Assembly: GCF_000337215.1 (NCBI RefSeq)
Contig: NZ_AOHZ01000003.1
Coordinates: forward strand, 1-64,000
Length of the DNA stretch: 64,000 bases
Source: Natronolimnohabitans innermongolicus JCM 12255
Lineage (GTDB): Archaea > Halobacteriota > Halobacteria > Halobacteriales > Natrialbaceae
Reading direction: 5' to 3'
The notes under the pieces are model-generated. The model had not been told where the DNA came from, made no database searches, and saw only the letters and a program-made list of their open reading frames with translations. A program made the translations under genes and the position numbers. This document shows, piece after piece, positions 1 through 9,149 of this stretch; positions within the stretch are counted from its first letter, which is position 1, and the number at the start of each line of letters is the position of its first letter.

Positions 1-18
1 GATGTGTATAAGAGACAG
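1..18 (+). other. Tn5/Nextera mosaic-end adapter (sequencing artefact)
   Basis: The first 18 bases, gatgtgtataagagacag, equal the 19-bp Tn5 mosaic end used in Nextera libraries minus its first A. They are not genomic DNA. They open a false in-frame start (Met-Cys-Ile-Arg-Asp) in front of the prkA fragment. Base 1 is therefore a contig edge with untrimmed adapter. Confidence 0.97.
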
Positions 19-19
19 C

Positions 20-1570
20 CTGCGAGTCAAGAACTACGTCGTCGATGTCGGCCAGGGCGTCGGCGTCCTCCACAGCGAAGACGACGGACCGCCCAAGGAG
101 CGACTCGTCGGCTCCTGGATGCACGGCATGCTCCAGGAACTCGACTCTCGCGGCCGAAAGAACCCGCAGGCGTTTAGCTACGACGGCGTTCTCTCCCAGG
201 GCAACGGCGTTCTCACCATCGTCGAGGACGCGGCCCAGCACGCCGACTTGCTCCAGAAGCTGCTGAACGTCCCCGACGAGCAGTCCGTCAAACTCGACAA
301 GGGGATCGGGATGGACGTCGACAGCCAGCTGCTGATCATCTCGAACCCCGATCTGGAGGCCCAACTGAACCAGCACGCCGACCGCAACGGCATGGACCCG
401 CTGAAGGCGCTCAAGCGACGCCTCGATAAACACCAGTTCGGCTATCTGACGAACCTGAGCCTCGAGACCGAACTCATCCGCCGGGAACTGACCGGCGAGA
501 CGGAGGTCTGGGAGGCCGACAGCTACGACGAACTCGAAGAACGGATCCGCGAGCCGGTGACCGTGGCGGTCAAAGAGCAAGACGGCGAGACGAGAGACCG
601 GGAGTTTGCACCCCACGCGATCGAAGCGGCCGCCCTGTACGCGGTGGTCTCTCGGCTCGACGAGGAGAACCTCCCGAACGGGCTGGATCTGGTCGACAAG
701 GCGCTGATTTACGACCAGGGCTACCTTCAGGAAGGCGACACCCGCCGCGAGAAAGACGAGTTCGACTTCGACGGCGAGGCCCACGACGGCGAGCACGGCA
801 TCCCGGTCACCTACACCCGCGACACGCTCGCGGAACTGCTCCAGACCGACCGCGACCGCCACCACGCCGATCTGCCGGTCGAGGACGTCGTCATGCCACG
901 AGACGTCCTGAACGCGATGGCCGAGGGGCTGGCCGACGCGCCCGTCTTTTCGACGGGCGAGCGCTCGGAGTTCGAAAACCGCATCGTGCCCGTGAAAAAC
1001 TACCTGTTCGACCGCCAGGAACACGACGTCATCGAGGCGATCATGCACGACAAACGCGTCGACGAGGAGACCGTCGCCGAGTACGTCGAGCACGTCTACG
1101 CCTGGGAGACCGACGAACCGCTGTACAACGACCGCGGCGAGCGCGTCGAGCCCGATCCGCTGAAGATGAAACTCTTCGAGATCGAACACCTCGGGCGCTT
1201 CTCCGAAAGCGAGTACGAGGGGAACCTTCCCCGCGAGAGCGTCCGGAACTTCCGGCGCGAGAAGGTGATCACGTCGCTGAACCGCCACGCGTGGGAACAC
1301 CGCGACGAGGACTTCTCGGTGCAGGACGTCGACCTGACGGCGATTCCGGTGATCAAGTCCGTCCTCGAGAGCCACGACTGGGACGACGTCCAGCGAACCT
1401 TCGAGGACTTCGACCCGCGCCAGTGGGACGATCCGCCGAGCGAGACGGAGACGGAGTCCGTCAAGGAGGAGACGATCGAGACAATGGTCTCCGAGTTCGA
1501 CTACTCCGAGGCCTCGGCCGAACTGACCAGCAGACACGTCATGGGACAGGTGAGCTACCGATGGGACTGA
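20..1570 (+). CDS. prkA: PrkA-family serine protein kinase, 5' end missing
   Basis: This is the C-terminal part (about 516 residues) of a PrkA/YeaG-type serine protein kinase, a family with an N-terminal AAA-like ATPase domain and a C-terminal kinase-like domain. The visible part begins inside the AAA region ([16 protein letters not shown]) and runs through the PrkA C-terminal domain ([24 protein letters not shown]). The apparent ATG at base 2 lies in adapter sequence, so the real start is off the contig. The next gene begins 22 bp after its stop and belongs to the conserved PrkA-YeaH-SpoVR set. In bacteria the kinase acts in stress and stationary-phase responses; its substrates in haloarchaea are not known to me. 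Haloarchaea often carry two adjacent prkA genes, and the second could lie beyond the contig edge. Confidence 0.92.
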   Translation: MRVKNYVVDVGQGVGVLHSEDDGPPKERLVGSWMHGMLQELDSRGRKNPQAFSYDGVLSQGNGVLTIVEDAAQHADLLQKLLNVPDEQSVKLDKGIGMDVDSQLLIISNPDLEAQLNQHADRNGMDPLKALKRRLDKHQFGYLTNLSLETELIRRELTGETEVWEADSYDELEERIREPVTVAVKEQDGETRDREFAPHAIEAAALYAVVSRLDEENLPNGLDLVDKALIYDQGYLQEGDTRREKDEFDFDGEAHDGEHGIPVTYTRDTLAELLQTDRDRHHADLPVEDVVMPRDVLNAMAEGLADAPVFSTGERSEFENRIVPVKNYLFDRQEHDVIEAIMHDKRVDEETVAEYVEHVYAWETDEPLYNDRGERVEPDPLKMKLFEIEHLGRFSESEYEGNLPRESVRNFRREKVITSLNRHAWEHRDEDFSVQDVDLTAIPVIKSVLESHDWDDVQRTFEDFDPRQWDDPPSETETESVKEETIETMVSEFDYSEASAELTSRHVMGQVSYRWD

Positions 1571-1592
1571 TCACAGACTGCGAGGGACGATC

Positions 1593-2924
1593 ATGGGACT
1601 GAGAGACGACCTCGAGCGATTCCGAGAGGTGGGCGAAGAGCGCCGCGAAGACTTAGCCGATTTCATCCAGTACGGCGACCTGCGCGGCGAGGGGAACGGG
1701 GACATCCAGATCCCCGTCAAAATCGTCTCGCTGCCGGAGTTCGCGTACGACCAGCGCGACCAGGGCGGCGTCGGCCAGGGCGAGGACGGCACGCCCCAGC
1801 CCGGACAGCCGGTCGGCGAGCCCCAACCCCAGCCCGGTGACGGCGACGGCGACGAAGACGGCGAACCGGGCGAAGAGGGCGGCGAGCACGAGTACTACGA
1901 GATGGATCCCGAGGAGTTCGCCGAGGAGTTAGACGAGGAACTCGGCTTGGACCTCGATCCGAAGGGCAAGAAAGTCGTCGAGGAGAAGGAAGGCCCCTTC
2001 ACCGATATGACGCGGACGGGGCCCGACAGCACGCTCGACTTCGAGCGGATGTTCAAGGAGGGGCTCAAGCGAAAGCTCGCGATGGACTTCGACGAGGAGT
2101 TCCTGCGCGAACTCTGTAAAGTCGAGGGCATCGAACCCCGCGAGGTCTTCGAGTGGGCCCGCGGCGAGAACCTCCCCGTCTCGATGGCCTGGGTCGAAGA
2201 GGCCCACAGCGAGGTTCCCGACGACGAGCGCGGCACGTGGGACTCCATCGAGGCGGTCGAGGAGAACGTCGAGCGCGAACCGGTCCAGCAGAAGATCCGC
2301 CGCGAGGGGATCAAGCAGGTCCCCTTCCGCCGAGAGGACGAGCGCTACCGCCACCCCGAGATCATCGAGGAGAAAGAGAAGAACGTCGTCGTCGTCAACA
2401 TCCGTGACGTCTCCGGGTCGATGCGCGAAAAGAAACGCGAACTCGTCGAGCGCACCTTCACGCCGCTGGACTGGTACCTCCAGGGCAAGTACGACAACGC
2501 CGAGTTCGTCTACATCGCCCACGACGCAGACGCCTGGGAGGTCGAGCGCGACGACTTCTTCGGCATCCGCAGCGGCGGCGGGACGAAGATCTCGAGCGCG
2601 TACGAACTCGCGAACGAACTGCTCGAGGAGTACCCCTGGAGCGACTGGAACCGCTACGTCTTCGCCGCGGGCGACTCCGAGAACTCGAGCAACGACACCG
2701 AAGAGCGCGTGATCCCGATGATGGAGGAGATCGACGCCAACCTCCACGCCTACGTCGAGACCCAACCCAGCGGCAACGCTATCAACGCGACCCACGCGGA
2801 GGAACTCGAGCGCCACTTCGGTACCGACGCCGACGACGTCGCCGTGGCGTACGTCAACGGCAAAGCGGACGTGACCGACGCGATCTACGAGATCCTCTCG
2901 ACGGAGAGCGAGGACGACGAGTGA
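1593..2924 (+). CDS. YeaH/YhbH family protein (DUF444) with VWA-like domain
   Basis: This 443-residue protein belongs to the YeaH/YhbH (DUF444) family. Residues about 50-110 are an acidic Gly/Pro/Gln/Asp-rich linker. The C-terminal half carries a von Willebrand A-like fold with a MIDAS-type signature, [20 protein letters not shown], where DxSGS would bind a metal ion. It sits between prkA and spoVR on the same strand with short gaps (22 and 12 bp), so the three are almost certainly one operon. In enterobacteria the equivalents (yeaG, yeaH and ycgB) are co-regulated in stationary phase. The molecular role is not established. The start follows the prkA stop directly and the length is normal for the family. 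Confidence 0.93.
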   Translation: MGLRDDLERFREVGEERREDLADFIQYGDLRGEGNGDIQIPVKIVSLPEFAYDQRDQGGVGQGEDGTPQPGQPVGEPQPQPGDGDGDEDGEPGEEGGEHEYYEMDPEEFAEELDEELGLDLDPKGKKVVEEKEGPFTDMTRTGPDSTLDFERMFKEGLKRKLAMDFDEEFLRELCKVEGIEPREVFEWARGENLPVSMAWVEEAHSEVPDDERGTWDSIEAVEENVEREPVQQKIRREGIKQVPFRREDERYRHPEIIEEKEKNVVVVNIRDVSGSMREKKRELVERTFTPLDWYLQGKYDNAEFVYIAHDADAWEVERDDFFGIRSGGGTKISSAYELANELLEEYPWSDWNRYVFAAGDSENSSNDTEERVIPMMEEIDANLHAYVETQPSGNAINATHAEELERHFGTDADDVAVAYVNGKADVTDAIYEILSTESEDDE

Positions 2925-2936
2925 CAGTACCCGACC

Positions 2937-4964
2937 ATGAGTAAGACCAACTCCAACGCCGACCGATTCCGCAAGCAAGCGATCGCGGGCGAACTCGAGG
3001 AACCGGTTACCGAGGCCAGAAACCTCGCCCGGAAACTCGGCCTCGATCCCTACCCCGTCAAGTACTGGATCATCGACTACGACGAGATGAACGAGCTCAT
3101 CGCCTACGGCGGCTTCCAAAGTCGCTACCCCCACTGGCGGTGGGGCATGCAGTACGACCGCCAGCAAAAACAGGGCCAGTACGGCGGCGGGAAGGCCTTC
3201 GAGATCGTCAACAACGACAATCCGGCCCACGCCTTCCTCCAGGAGTCGAACACGATCGCCGACCAGAAGGCGGTGATCACCCACGTTGAGGCCCACTCCG
3301 ACTTCTTCGCGAACAACGAGTGGTTCGGCCTCTTCACCAGCGGCCGCTCCGACGACGATCAGGTCAACGCCGCGGCGATGTTAGAGCGCCACGCCAGGGC
3401 GATCGACGACTACATGTCCGACTCCGAGATCGACCGCGCCGAGGTCGAGAAGTGGATCGACCACTGCCTCTCGCTGGAGGACAACATCGACCAGCACCGC
3501 GTCTTCGAGCGCCGCCTCGACGTCGACGGGCCGATCGACGACCTCGACGACGACATCGCCGAGAAGTTAGACGAACTCGGCCTCTCCGACGAGGTGAAAG
3601 GCGAAGTGTTCGACGAGGAGTGGCTCGAAAAACTCGAGGAGGCCGACGAGTCGGTCACCTTCCCCGAAGAACCCCAGAAGGACGTGCTGGCGTTCGTACG
3701 CGAACACGGCAAACAGTACGACGACGAGGCCGGCCGCGCCGTCGAGATGGAGGAGTGGCAACGCGACGTTCTGGACATGATGCGCGCGGAGGCCTACTAC
3801 TTCGCCGCCCAGAAGATGACGAAGGTGATGAACGAAGGGTGGGCGGCCTACTGGGAGTCGACGATGATGACCGACGAGGTCTTCGCCGGCGACGACGAGT
3901 TCGTGAACTACGCCGACCACATGGCGAAAGTCCTCGCCTCGGGCGGACTCAACCCCTACAGCCTCGGCATGGAGCTCTGGGAGTACGTCGAGAACCGTAC
4001 CAACCGACGACAGGTCCTTGAGAACCTGCTGCGCGTCGAGGGCATCTCCTGGCGCAACCTGATGGACGTCGTCGACTTCGACGACGTGCTCGACGAACTC
4101 GAGGCGCCCGAGGCGCTCGAGACGATCACGGCCGACACGCTCGACGCGCTCGAGGAGGTTCCTGCGGAGTGGGTCGACCGCGACGCGCTCGAGGCGGCAC
4201 GCGAGGGCGAGATCGACGTCGACGCCTACCCGTGGAAGGTCCTCACCTACGAGGGGCTGGCCCGCAGACACTACTCGCTGGTCAAGCGCCAGCACCGCGG
4301 ATTTCTCAGCCGGGTGAGCCAGAACGACTTAGAACAGATCGGGCGGTACCTCTTCGACGACGCGCGCTACGAGAGCGTCGCGGCGGCGCTCGCGGACGTC
4401 GAGTTCACGGCCGGCTGGGACCGGATGTTCGACATCCGCGAGAGCCACAACGACGTGACCTTCCTGGACGAATTCCTGACCCAGGAGTTCATCACGGAGA
4501 ACAACTACTTCACCTACGAGCACTCGAAGGCGACGGGTCAGTTCCACGTCGCCAGCGACGCCGCCGAGGACGTCAAGAAGAAGCTGCTGTTGCAGTTTAC
4601 CAACTTCGGGAAGCCGACCATCGCGGTCTACGACGGCAACTACAACAACGCCAACGAACTCCTGTTGGGCCACCAGTACAACGGCGTGATGTTGGACCTC
4701 GGACAGGCCAGAGAGACCCTGAAGCGAATCTTCGAACTCTGGGGGCGGCCGGTGAACCTGCTGACCATCGTCAAAGAGGTCAACGAACACGACATCGAGG
4801 TCGCCAAGCGCCGCAACCGCGAGCCCGAGGCCGAAGAACAGGGCAAGCTCCTCCGATACGACGGCGGCGAGGTCACCGTTGAGGACGTCCCGTGGGACGA
4901 GGTCGACCACCTCGCCGCGGACGACGTCGATTACGACACGAAACCCGACGAGTGGCTCGCCTGA
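2937..4964 (+). CDS. spoVR: SpoVR family protein
   Basis: This 675-residue protein is a SpoVR/YcgB family member, the third gene of the PrkA-YeaH-SpoVR operon. Recognisable family segments are YPVKYWIIDYDEMNELIAYG near the N-terminus, ITHVEAHSDFFANNEWF around residue 105, and KVMNEGWAAYWESTMM around residue 300. The C-terminal region carries the family's ENNYFTYEHS and TIAVYDGNYNNANELLLGH segments. SpoVR was first described as a Bacillus spore-cortex gene, but the family is wide in non-sporulating bacteria and haloarchaea, where it travels with PrkA and YeaH. Its biochemical function is unknown. No further gene of the set follows; the next ORF has its own upstream AT-rich stretch. Confidence 0.95.
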   Translation: MSKTNSNADRFRKQAIAGELEEPVTEARNLARKLGLDPYPVKYWIIDYDEMNELIAYGGFQSRYPHWRWGMQYDRQQKQGQYGGGKAFEIVNNDNPAHAFLQESNTIADQKAVITHVEAHSDFFANNEWFGLFTSGRSDDDQVNAAAMLERHARAIDDYMSDSEIDRAEVEKWIDHCLSLEDNIDQHRVFERRLDVDGPIDDLDDDIAEKLDELGLSDEVKGEVFDEEWLEKLEEADESVTFPEEPQKDVLAFVREHGKQYDDEAGRAVEMEEWQRDVLDMMRAEAYYFAAQKMTKVMNEGWAAYWESTMMTDEVFAGDDEFVNYADHMAKVLASGGLNPYSLGMELWEYVENRTNRRQVLENLLRVEGISWRNLMDVVDFDDVLDELEAPEALETITADTLDALEEVPAEWVDRDALEAAREGEIDVDAYPWKVLTYEGLARRHYSLVKRQHRGFLSRVSQNDLEQIGRYLFDDARYESVAAALADVEFTAGWDRMFDIRESHNDVTFLDEFLTQEFITENNYFTYEHSKATGQFHVASDAAEDVKKKLLLQFTNFGKPTIAVYDGNYNNANELLLGHQYNGVMLDLGQARETLKRIFELWGRPVNLLTIVKEVNEHDIEVAKRRNREPEAEEQGKLLRYDGGEVTVEDVPWDEVDHLAADDVDYDTKPDEWLA

Positions 4965-5059
4965 GCGTGATAACCCGCAGCTTCACCCTTTCGTGTCGCT
5001 CTTCTCTGGAGAAAACTCTCGGAAAGCTTTTGGTCTCCATCCTACATCCTCGGGATATC

Positions 5060-6094
5060 ATGGATGGGGAAGGGGGCGAGGCGATCGAACGGGTGCGTCC
5101 CGACGGCGACGCGTTCGATCTCCCCTCGGTCCTCGCACAGCTGGACGCGGACGAACCGAGCGAACAGCGAGACGCGGTCGAGACGATCCGTCGCGCTATC
5201 GCGGACCGACCGGACGCGTGTCTCCCGACCGTCCCGAAGCTCCGCGGCCTGCTCGCCCGGGACTCCCTCGAGTGTCACGAACTCGTCGCGGGCTGTCTGG
5301 CCGACCTCGCGGTCGAATCGACCGCCGACGTCGCCCCCTCGACCGAGGCGATCGTCGCCTTCGTCGCCGACAACCCGTCGACGGACGCGACGGGTGAGTT
5401 GCTTCGCTGTCTCGAGACGGTCGCTGCCGACCAGCCGACCGCCCTCGCCGGTCACGCGTCGACGCTCGCCGACGTCCTCGAGCAGCGGCCCGGCTACGAC
5501 CGCCACGGCCTGCGCGTGTTCGATCACCTCTCTCGAGAGCAGCCGTCGACGATCGAACCGGCCGTTCCGGTGCTCGTCGACGCTCTGTGTGCGACGCCGA
5601 CGGAAAACGGCGTGGTCGTCCTCTCCGCACTCGGACGGCTGGCCCGAACGGGGGTCTCGTTACCGACCCCCGCGTCCGCGTTCGTCGAACCGGCCCGAAC
5701 GCTCGTCGACCACGAGGAGACGTCGCTGCGGCGCAACGCGGTCGGCTGTCTGGCCGACGTCGCCCGCCGACACCCCGCGGTCGTCGAACCCGCCACCGAC
5801 GACCTCGCGACCGCGCTCGAGCACGACGACGCCGAGACGCGGGCCAACGCGACCGTCGCCCTCGCGCGCGTGGCGTCGGGAACCGACGCCGACCTCGAGG
5901 ACACACAGCGGGCGCTGCTCACCCTCCTCGAGGACGAGGACTACGACCGCGTGCGGGCAAACGCCTGCGTCGCGATCGGTCACGCCGAACTCGAGGCCGC
6001 GACGACCCGACTCGAGCGGTTGGCCTACGAGGACCCGAACCCGGACGTTCGCGAGCGCGCGCGGTGGGCGCTCGATCAGTTGACCACGCAGTAG
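5060..6094 (+). CDS. HEAT-repeat protein
   Basis: This is a 344-residue all-helical protein made of HEAT/armadillo-like repeats of about 35-40 residues, for example VGCLADVARRHPAVVEPA and ARANACVAIGH-like units. The frame stays open upstream to 4892, but the ATG at 5060 lies just after the AT-richer stretch 5020-5058 and gives a family-like start, MDGEGGEAIERVRPDGD. HEAT-repeat proteins are scaffolds for protein or nucleic acid partners; haloarchaea encode many and most have no assigned partner. Neighbours give no strong clue: the SpoVR operon ends 95 bp upstream. Specific function unknown. Confidence 0.85.
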   Translation: MDGEGGEAIERVRPDGDAFDLPSVLAQLDADEPSEQRDAVETIRRAIADRPDACLPTVPKLRGLLARDSLECHELVAGCLADLAVESTADVAPSTEAIVAFVADNPSTDATGELLRCLETVAADQPTALAGHASTLADVLEQRPGYDRHGLRVFDHLSREQPSTIEPAVPVLVDALCATPTENGVVVLSALGRLARTGVSLPTPASAFVEPARTLVDHEETSLRRNAVGCLADVARRHPAVVEPATDDLATALEHDDAETRANATVALARVASGTDADLEDTQRALLTLLEDEDYDRVRANACVAIGHAELEAATTRLERLAYEDPNPDVRERARWALDQLTTQ

Positions 6095-6126
6095 GTGGCG
6101 AGCGGTGGATGGCGTCGCTCACGCGG

Positions 6127-6288
6127 TCACAGTTCGACCGCGCCGATCCAGCGCTCCGTCCCGTGAACCGGACAGAACGACTCGTGGTTTCGTTCGCAGT
6201 TGGGATCCATACACCACCCGCACGAACACCATCGTTGCATCGAGCGGTCCGGAATCGTGCGTCGGCACAGTGTGCATCTCGCCCCCAT
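6127..6288 (-). CDS. small cysteine-rich (zinc-finger) protein
   Basis: This predicted 53-residue protein begins MGARCTLCRRTIPDRS and contains seven cysteines and two histidines in a compact pattern (CTLC, CSCGWC, PNCERNH, CPVHG), so it probably binds one or two zinc ions. The frame could start at 6312, but a TATA-like element at 6312-6317 is about 27 bp upstream of 6288, which fits a leaderless mRNA starting at 6288. Small zinc-finger proteins of this size are common in haloarchaea and some affect motility or stress adaptation, but I cannot assign a role. It is convergent with the HEAT-repeat gene, with 32 bp between the two stop codons. Confidence 0.65.
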   Translation of the reverse strand: MGARCTLCRRTIPDRSMQRWCSCGWCMDPNCERNHESFCPVHGTERWIGAVEL

Positions 6289-6311
6289 ATGGCGTGATAC
6301 TATCTGACACA

Positions 6312-6317
6312 CTATAG
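6312..6317 (-). promoter_or_regulatory. TATA-like element of small zinc protein
   Basis: The sequence ctatag (palindromic) lies centred about 27 bp upstream of the ATG at 6288, the typical archaeal TATA spacing for a leaderless transcript. Confidence 0.45.
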
Positions 6318-6468
6318 TCGTCTATTCCGAAATCAGCTTACTGTCCGCCACTCCGGTAATTCGCGGGCAAAAACGCGATGGACGCGACGACGGTTTCGCT
6401 CGCATCTGTGTCGCTGGTGTCGCTCTGGGACCGCAACGCAGTGGGTTCTGGCGCTCGTCTGGAGACGT

Positions 6469-6879
6469 ATGGCATCGACGCCGATACAGGAGACGTTCAC
6501 CGTCGAGACCGACGACCGACTGACGACCGTCGACGTCACCGACCGCATCGCCGACCTCGTGCCCGACGACCTCGCCGTCGGAACGGTCACGGCGTTCGTC
6601 GGCCACACGACGGCAGGGCTGCTCGTCCAGGAAAACGAGTCGCGCCTGCGCGGCGACCTCGAGACGTTCCTCGGCGACCTCGTCCCCGACGAGGGACACG
6701 CACACGACCAACTGGACGGCAACGCCGACTCGCACCTGCGGGCGGCGCTGGTCGGGCCGGACGTAACGATTCCCGTTTCCGACGGCGAGCCGGCGCTCGG
6801 GACGTGGCAGTCGATCTTCGTGCTCGAGTGCGACGGGCCGCGGACCCGGACCGTGACGGTGACCGTCCTTGGGGCGTAA
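6469..6879 (+). CDS. YjbQ family protein (secondary thiamine-phosphate synthase-like, UPF0047)
   Basis: This 136-residue protein is a complete member of the YjbQ/UPF0047 family. Family signatures are VGHTTAGLLVQENES around residues 43-57, NADSHLRAALVGP around residue 80, and GTWQSIFVLECDGPRTR near the C-terminus. Some members show weak thiamine-phosphate synthase activity, which gives the usual annotation, but the physiological role is uncertain. Length is normal. It is followed on the opposite strand by a GDPD phosphodiesterase whose stop lies 29 bp away, so the two converge. Confidence 0.93.
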   Translation: MASTPIQETFTVETDDRLTTVDVTDRIADLVPDDLAVGTVTAFVGHTTAGLLVQENESRLRGDLETFLGDLVPDEGHAHDQLDGNADSHLRAALVGPDVTIPVSDGEPALGTWQSIFVLECDGPRTRTVTVTVLGA

Positions 6880-6908
6880 CGGGCGTAGCGGACGTCGCCG
6901 CGCAAGCG

Positions 6909-7574
6909 TTAGACGCGAAGCGGCCGATCCGCGGAGATGCAGTCGACGCCGCGCCACTCGAGCAGTTTCGCCGTCAGCCGGCGCTCGAGCGACCAGGCGT
7001 GAATCTCGAGGTCGACGGTTTTCGCCCGGGGAACCAGATTCGTCGTCAGGCAGCGCCAGTAGTTCGCGCCGATGACGTCGCAGTCGAGTTCGACGGCGGT
7101 CGTGACCGGCGTCTCGAGGCGGCGGCTGACGAGCAAGCCCGTCGGCTGATCGCGGTCGAGTTCTCGGATCGCTCGCAGTTCGGGATGAAGAAAGGACGTG
7201 GTGACGACGCGGTTGTCGATCCCGGACGCGTCGATCGCCGCGAGCACGTCCGCGGCGATTCCGAGTTCCTTCATCTCGAGGTTGACCTCGACGCCCGACG
7301 GCAGCGCCTCGAGCAGTTCCTCGAGCGTCGGCACGCGCTCGCCCGACTCGAGGACCGTGTGGGTTTTGAGCTCCTCGAGGCTGCTGTCGGCGACCGTTCC
7401 GACGCCGCCGGTGACCCGGTCGATCGTCTCGTCGTGGATGACGACCAGTTCGCCCGAGCCACAGCGTCGAACGTCGAACTCGACGGCGTCGGCGTGTTCG
7501 GCGGCGGCCTGGATCGCGCCGATAGTGTTCTCGGGAGCCGTCGCGGCAAATCCGCGGTGAGCGATCAGTCGCAT
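6909..7574 (-). CDS. glycerophosphodiester phosphodiesterase (GDPD) family
   Basis: This 221-residue protein begins MRLIAHRGFAATAPENT, the GDPD signature HRG...PEN in a TIM-barrel phosphodiesterase. Further active-site motifs follow: VEFDVRRC (the metal-binding E-x-D) and VIHDETIDR (catalytic His-Asp). The enzyme hydrolyses glycerophosphodiesters to glycerol 3-phosphate and an alcohol, in lipid turnover; haloarchaeal substrates would be ether-lipid head-group derivatives. The frame could start four codons earlier (7586), but the internal Met at 7574 puts the HRG motif at the family position. It is transcribed divergently from the response regulator at 7817, with AT-rich sequence at 7670-7740 in between. 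Confidence 0.92.
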   Translation of the reverse strand: MRLIAHRGFAATAPENTIGAIQAAAEHADAVEFDVRRCGSGELVVIHDETIDRVTGGVGTVADSSLEELKTHTVLESGERVPTLEELLEALPSGVEVNLEMKELGIAADVLAAIDASGIDNRVVTTSFLHPELRAIRELDRDQPTGLLVSRRLETPVTTAVELDCDVIGANYWRCLTTNLVPRAKTVDLEIHAWSLERRLTAKLLEWRGVDCISADRPLRV

Positions 7575-7816
7575 TCGATACAACAACGGCGTCGATCGGC
7601 TTCAGTGGCTCGCTACGGTCGATGTTCGATCCGATGAACGATATCGGTGCGTATGACGACCCTATTGCACGATTTCGACGTATTAGCTACCGACCTCCAA
7701 AGACTTTAGCAACTACGACTAAATCGGCTCTCCAACTAGGATAGGTCGATCACAGTCCCGAATGCTGACGCGAGCTTCGCGGTCCCCGCCGATACAAGTA
7801 GCTGTGGTGACATTCA

Positions 7817-8266
7817 ATGAACGAGAGACTTTCAGAACCGATCGATATCCTTCTCGTCGAGGACAACCCCGGCGACGTTCGTCTGACCGAGGAAGCGTTC
7901 AAGCAACTGCCGACGGAGACGACGATCCACGTCGCAACCGACGGTGACGAGGCGCTCGACCAACTCTCGAGCAAGCGCGACGAACGAGCGTCGTCGCTGC
8001 CCGATCTCATCCTCCTCGATCTGAACCTGCCGCGAATGGGCGGTCTCGAGTTCCTCGATGCGATCCAGGACGACACGACGCTCAGGCGGATCCCCGTGCT
8101 CGTCCTGACGAGTTCGAACGCCGTCGAGGACGTCCTCGAGAGTTACACGCTCGCGGCCAACGCCTATCTGACCAAGCCGACGGATCCGATCGAGTACACC
8201 GAGATGGTCGAATCGGTCGCGGAATTCTGGTTCGAGCGGGCCGCGTTGCCGCCGATGACGCCCTGA
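7817..8266 (+). CDS. receiver-only response regulator (Rcp1/CheY type)
   Basis: This 149-residue protein is a single receiver domain. The acidic pocket is LLVEDNPGD near residue 14, the phospho-acceptor Asp is in LILLDLNLPRMGG near residue 70, the Thr/Ser is in VLVLTSSN, and the conserved Lys is in LTKPTDP. The NPGDVRL and NLPRMGG variants are those of the phytochrome-partner (Rcp1-like) class common in haloarchaea. There is no output domain, so it probably relays phosphoryl groups to a histidine kinase or another partner. No histidine kinase is encoded nearby, so it is an orphan here. Confidence 0.94.
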   Translation: MNERLSEPIDILLVEDNPGDVRLTEEAFKQLPTETTIHVATDGDEALDQLSSKRDERASSLPDLILLDLNLPRMGGLEFLDAIQDDTTLRRIPVLVLTSSNAVEDVLESYTLAANAYLTKPTDPIEYTEMVESVAEFWFERAALPPMTP

Positions 8267-8396
8267 CGACGCGGCGATAGACTCGAACTGCCGACACGAC
8301 TCACAGACGGTATCACCACGGTGGGCCCCGGCCGATCCGCCCGTTGGGATCGGCGCGCCCGAGGCATTCATCCGGCGGGACGTTGCAGTGTCTGGT

Positions 8397-9131
8397 ATGG
8401 CTTCCCAATCCAACTACGCGGTCGATTTCGACGGCACCGTCGCCGTGATCACGGGCGCGAGCGGCGCGCTCGGCAGTGCCGCCGTCGAACGGTTTCGAGA
8501 CGCGGGTGCGACCGTCTGTGCCGTCGACGTGCGCGCGCCCGACGACGAAGACAGCCTACTCGAGACGGACGTCGGTTCGAACGCGGACGTCCACTTTTAC
8601 GAGGCCGATCTCACCGACGAGGACGAGGTCGAACCGCTGTTCGAGACCGTCGTCGACGACCACGGCCGCCTCGATCACCTGCTGAACATCGCCGGCACCT
8701 GGCGCGGCGGCGATCCGATCGCGGAGACCGACCTCGAGGAGTTCGAGTCGCTCGTCGATATCAACCTGAAGACGGCGTTTCTGGCGTCGAAACACGCCAT
8801 TCCGCACCTTCGGGACAGCGAGGGCGCGATCGTCAGTATCAGCGCGCGCTCCTCGCTCGAGGGCGGCGAGGGGGACGGCCCGTACCGAATCACGAAGGCC
8901 GGCATTCGGCTGCTGACCGAAACTATCGCCGAGGAAAACAAGGGAACGGTCCGCGCCAACTGCGTCATGCCGAGCGTCATCGACACGCCGATGAACCGGG
9001 AGATGATGCCCGACGCGGACCACGACGCGTGGGTCGACCCCGCCGAGATCGCCGACGTGATGGCGTTTCTCTGTAGCGACGGGGCCGCGGTCACGAGCGG
9101 TGCGGCGGTGCCGGTCTACGGCGAGGCGTGA
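8397..9131 (+). CDS. SDR family oxidoreductase
   Basis: This 244-residue short-chain dehydrogenase/reductase has the Rossmann glycine motif VITGASGALGSAA near residue 18, the structural NIAGTW (NAG equivalent), and the catalytic YRITK (YxxxK) near residue 163 preceded by a Ser in ISARSS. The acidic residues after beta-strand 2 (VDVRAPDDED) suggest NAD preference, but that is inference. Substrate is unknown. The second in-frame ATG at 8397 gives a normal N-terminus; the first (8388) adds three residues. It is convergent with the sodium symporter, ending 18 bp from it. Confidence 0.92.
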   Translation: MASQSNYAVDFDGTVAVITGASGALGSAAVERFRDAGATVCAVDVRAPDDEDSLLETDVGSNADVHFYEADLTDEDEVEPLFETVVDDHGRLDHLLNIAGTWRGGDPIAETDLEEFESLVDINLKTAFLASKHAIPHLRDSEGAIVSISARSSLEGGEGDGPYRITKAGIRLLTETIAEENKGTVRANCVMPSVIDTPMNREMMPDADHDAWVDPAEIADVMAFLCSDGAAVTSGAAVPVYGEA

Positions 9132-9149
9132 AAAAAGGCGCTCAGATCG

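Noticed and set aside
1929-3296. Long minus-strand frame opposite YeaH and SpoVR
   Set aside because: Its composition is Val/Leu/Arg-rich reverse shadow of a high-GC acidic gene; the plus-strand genes are clear families.
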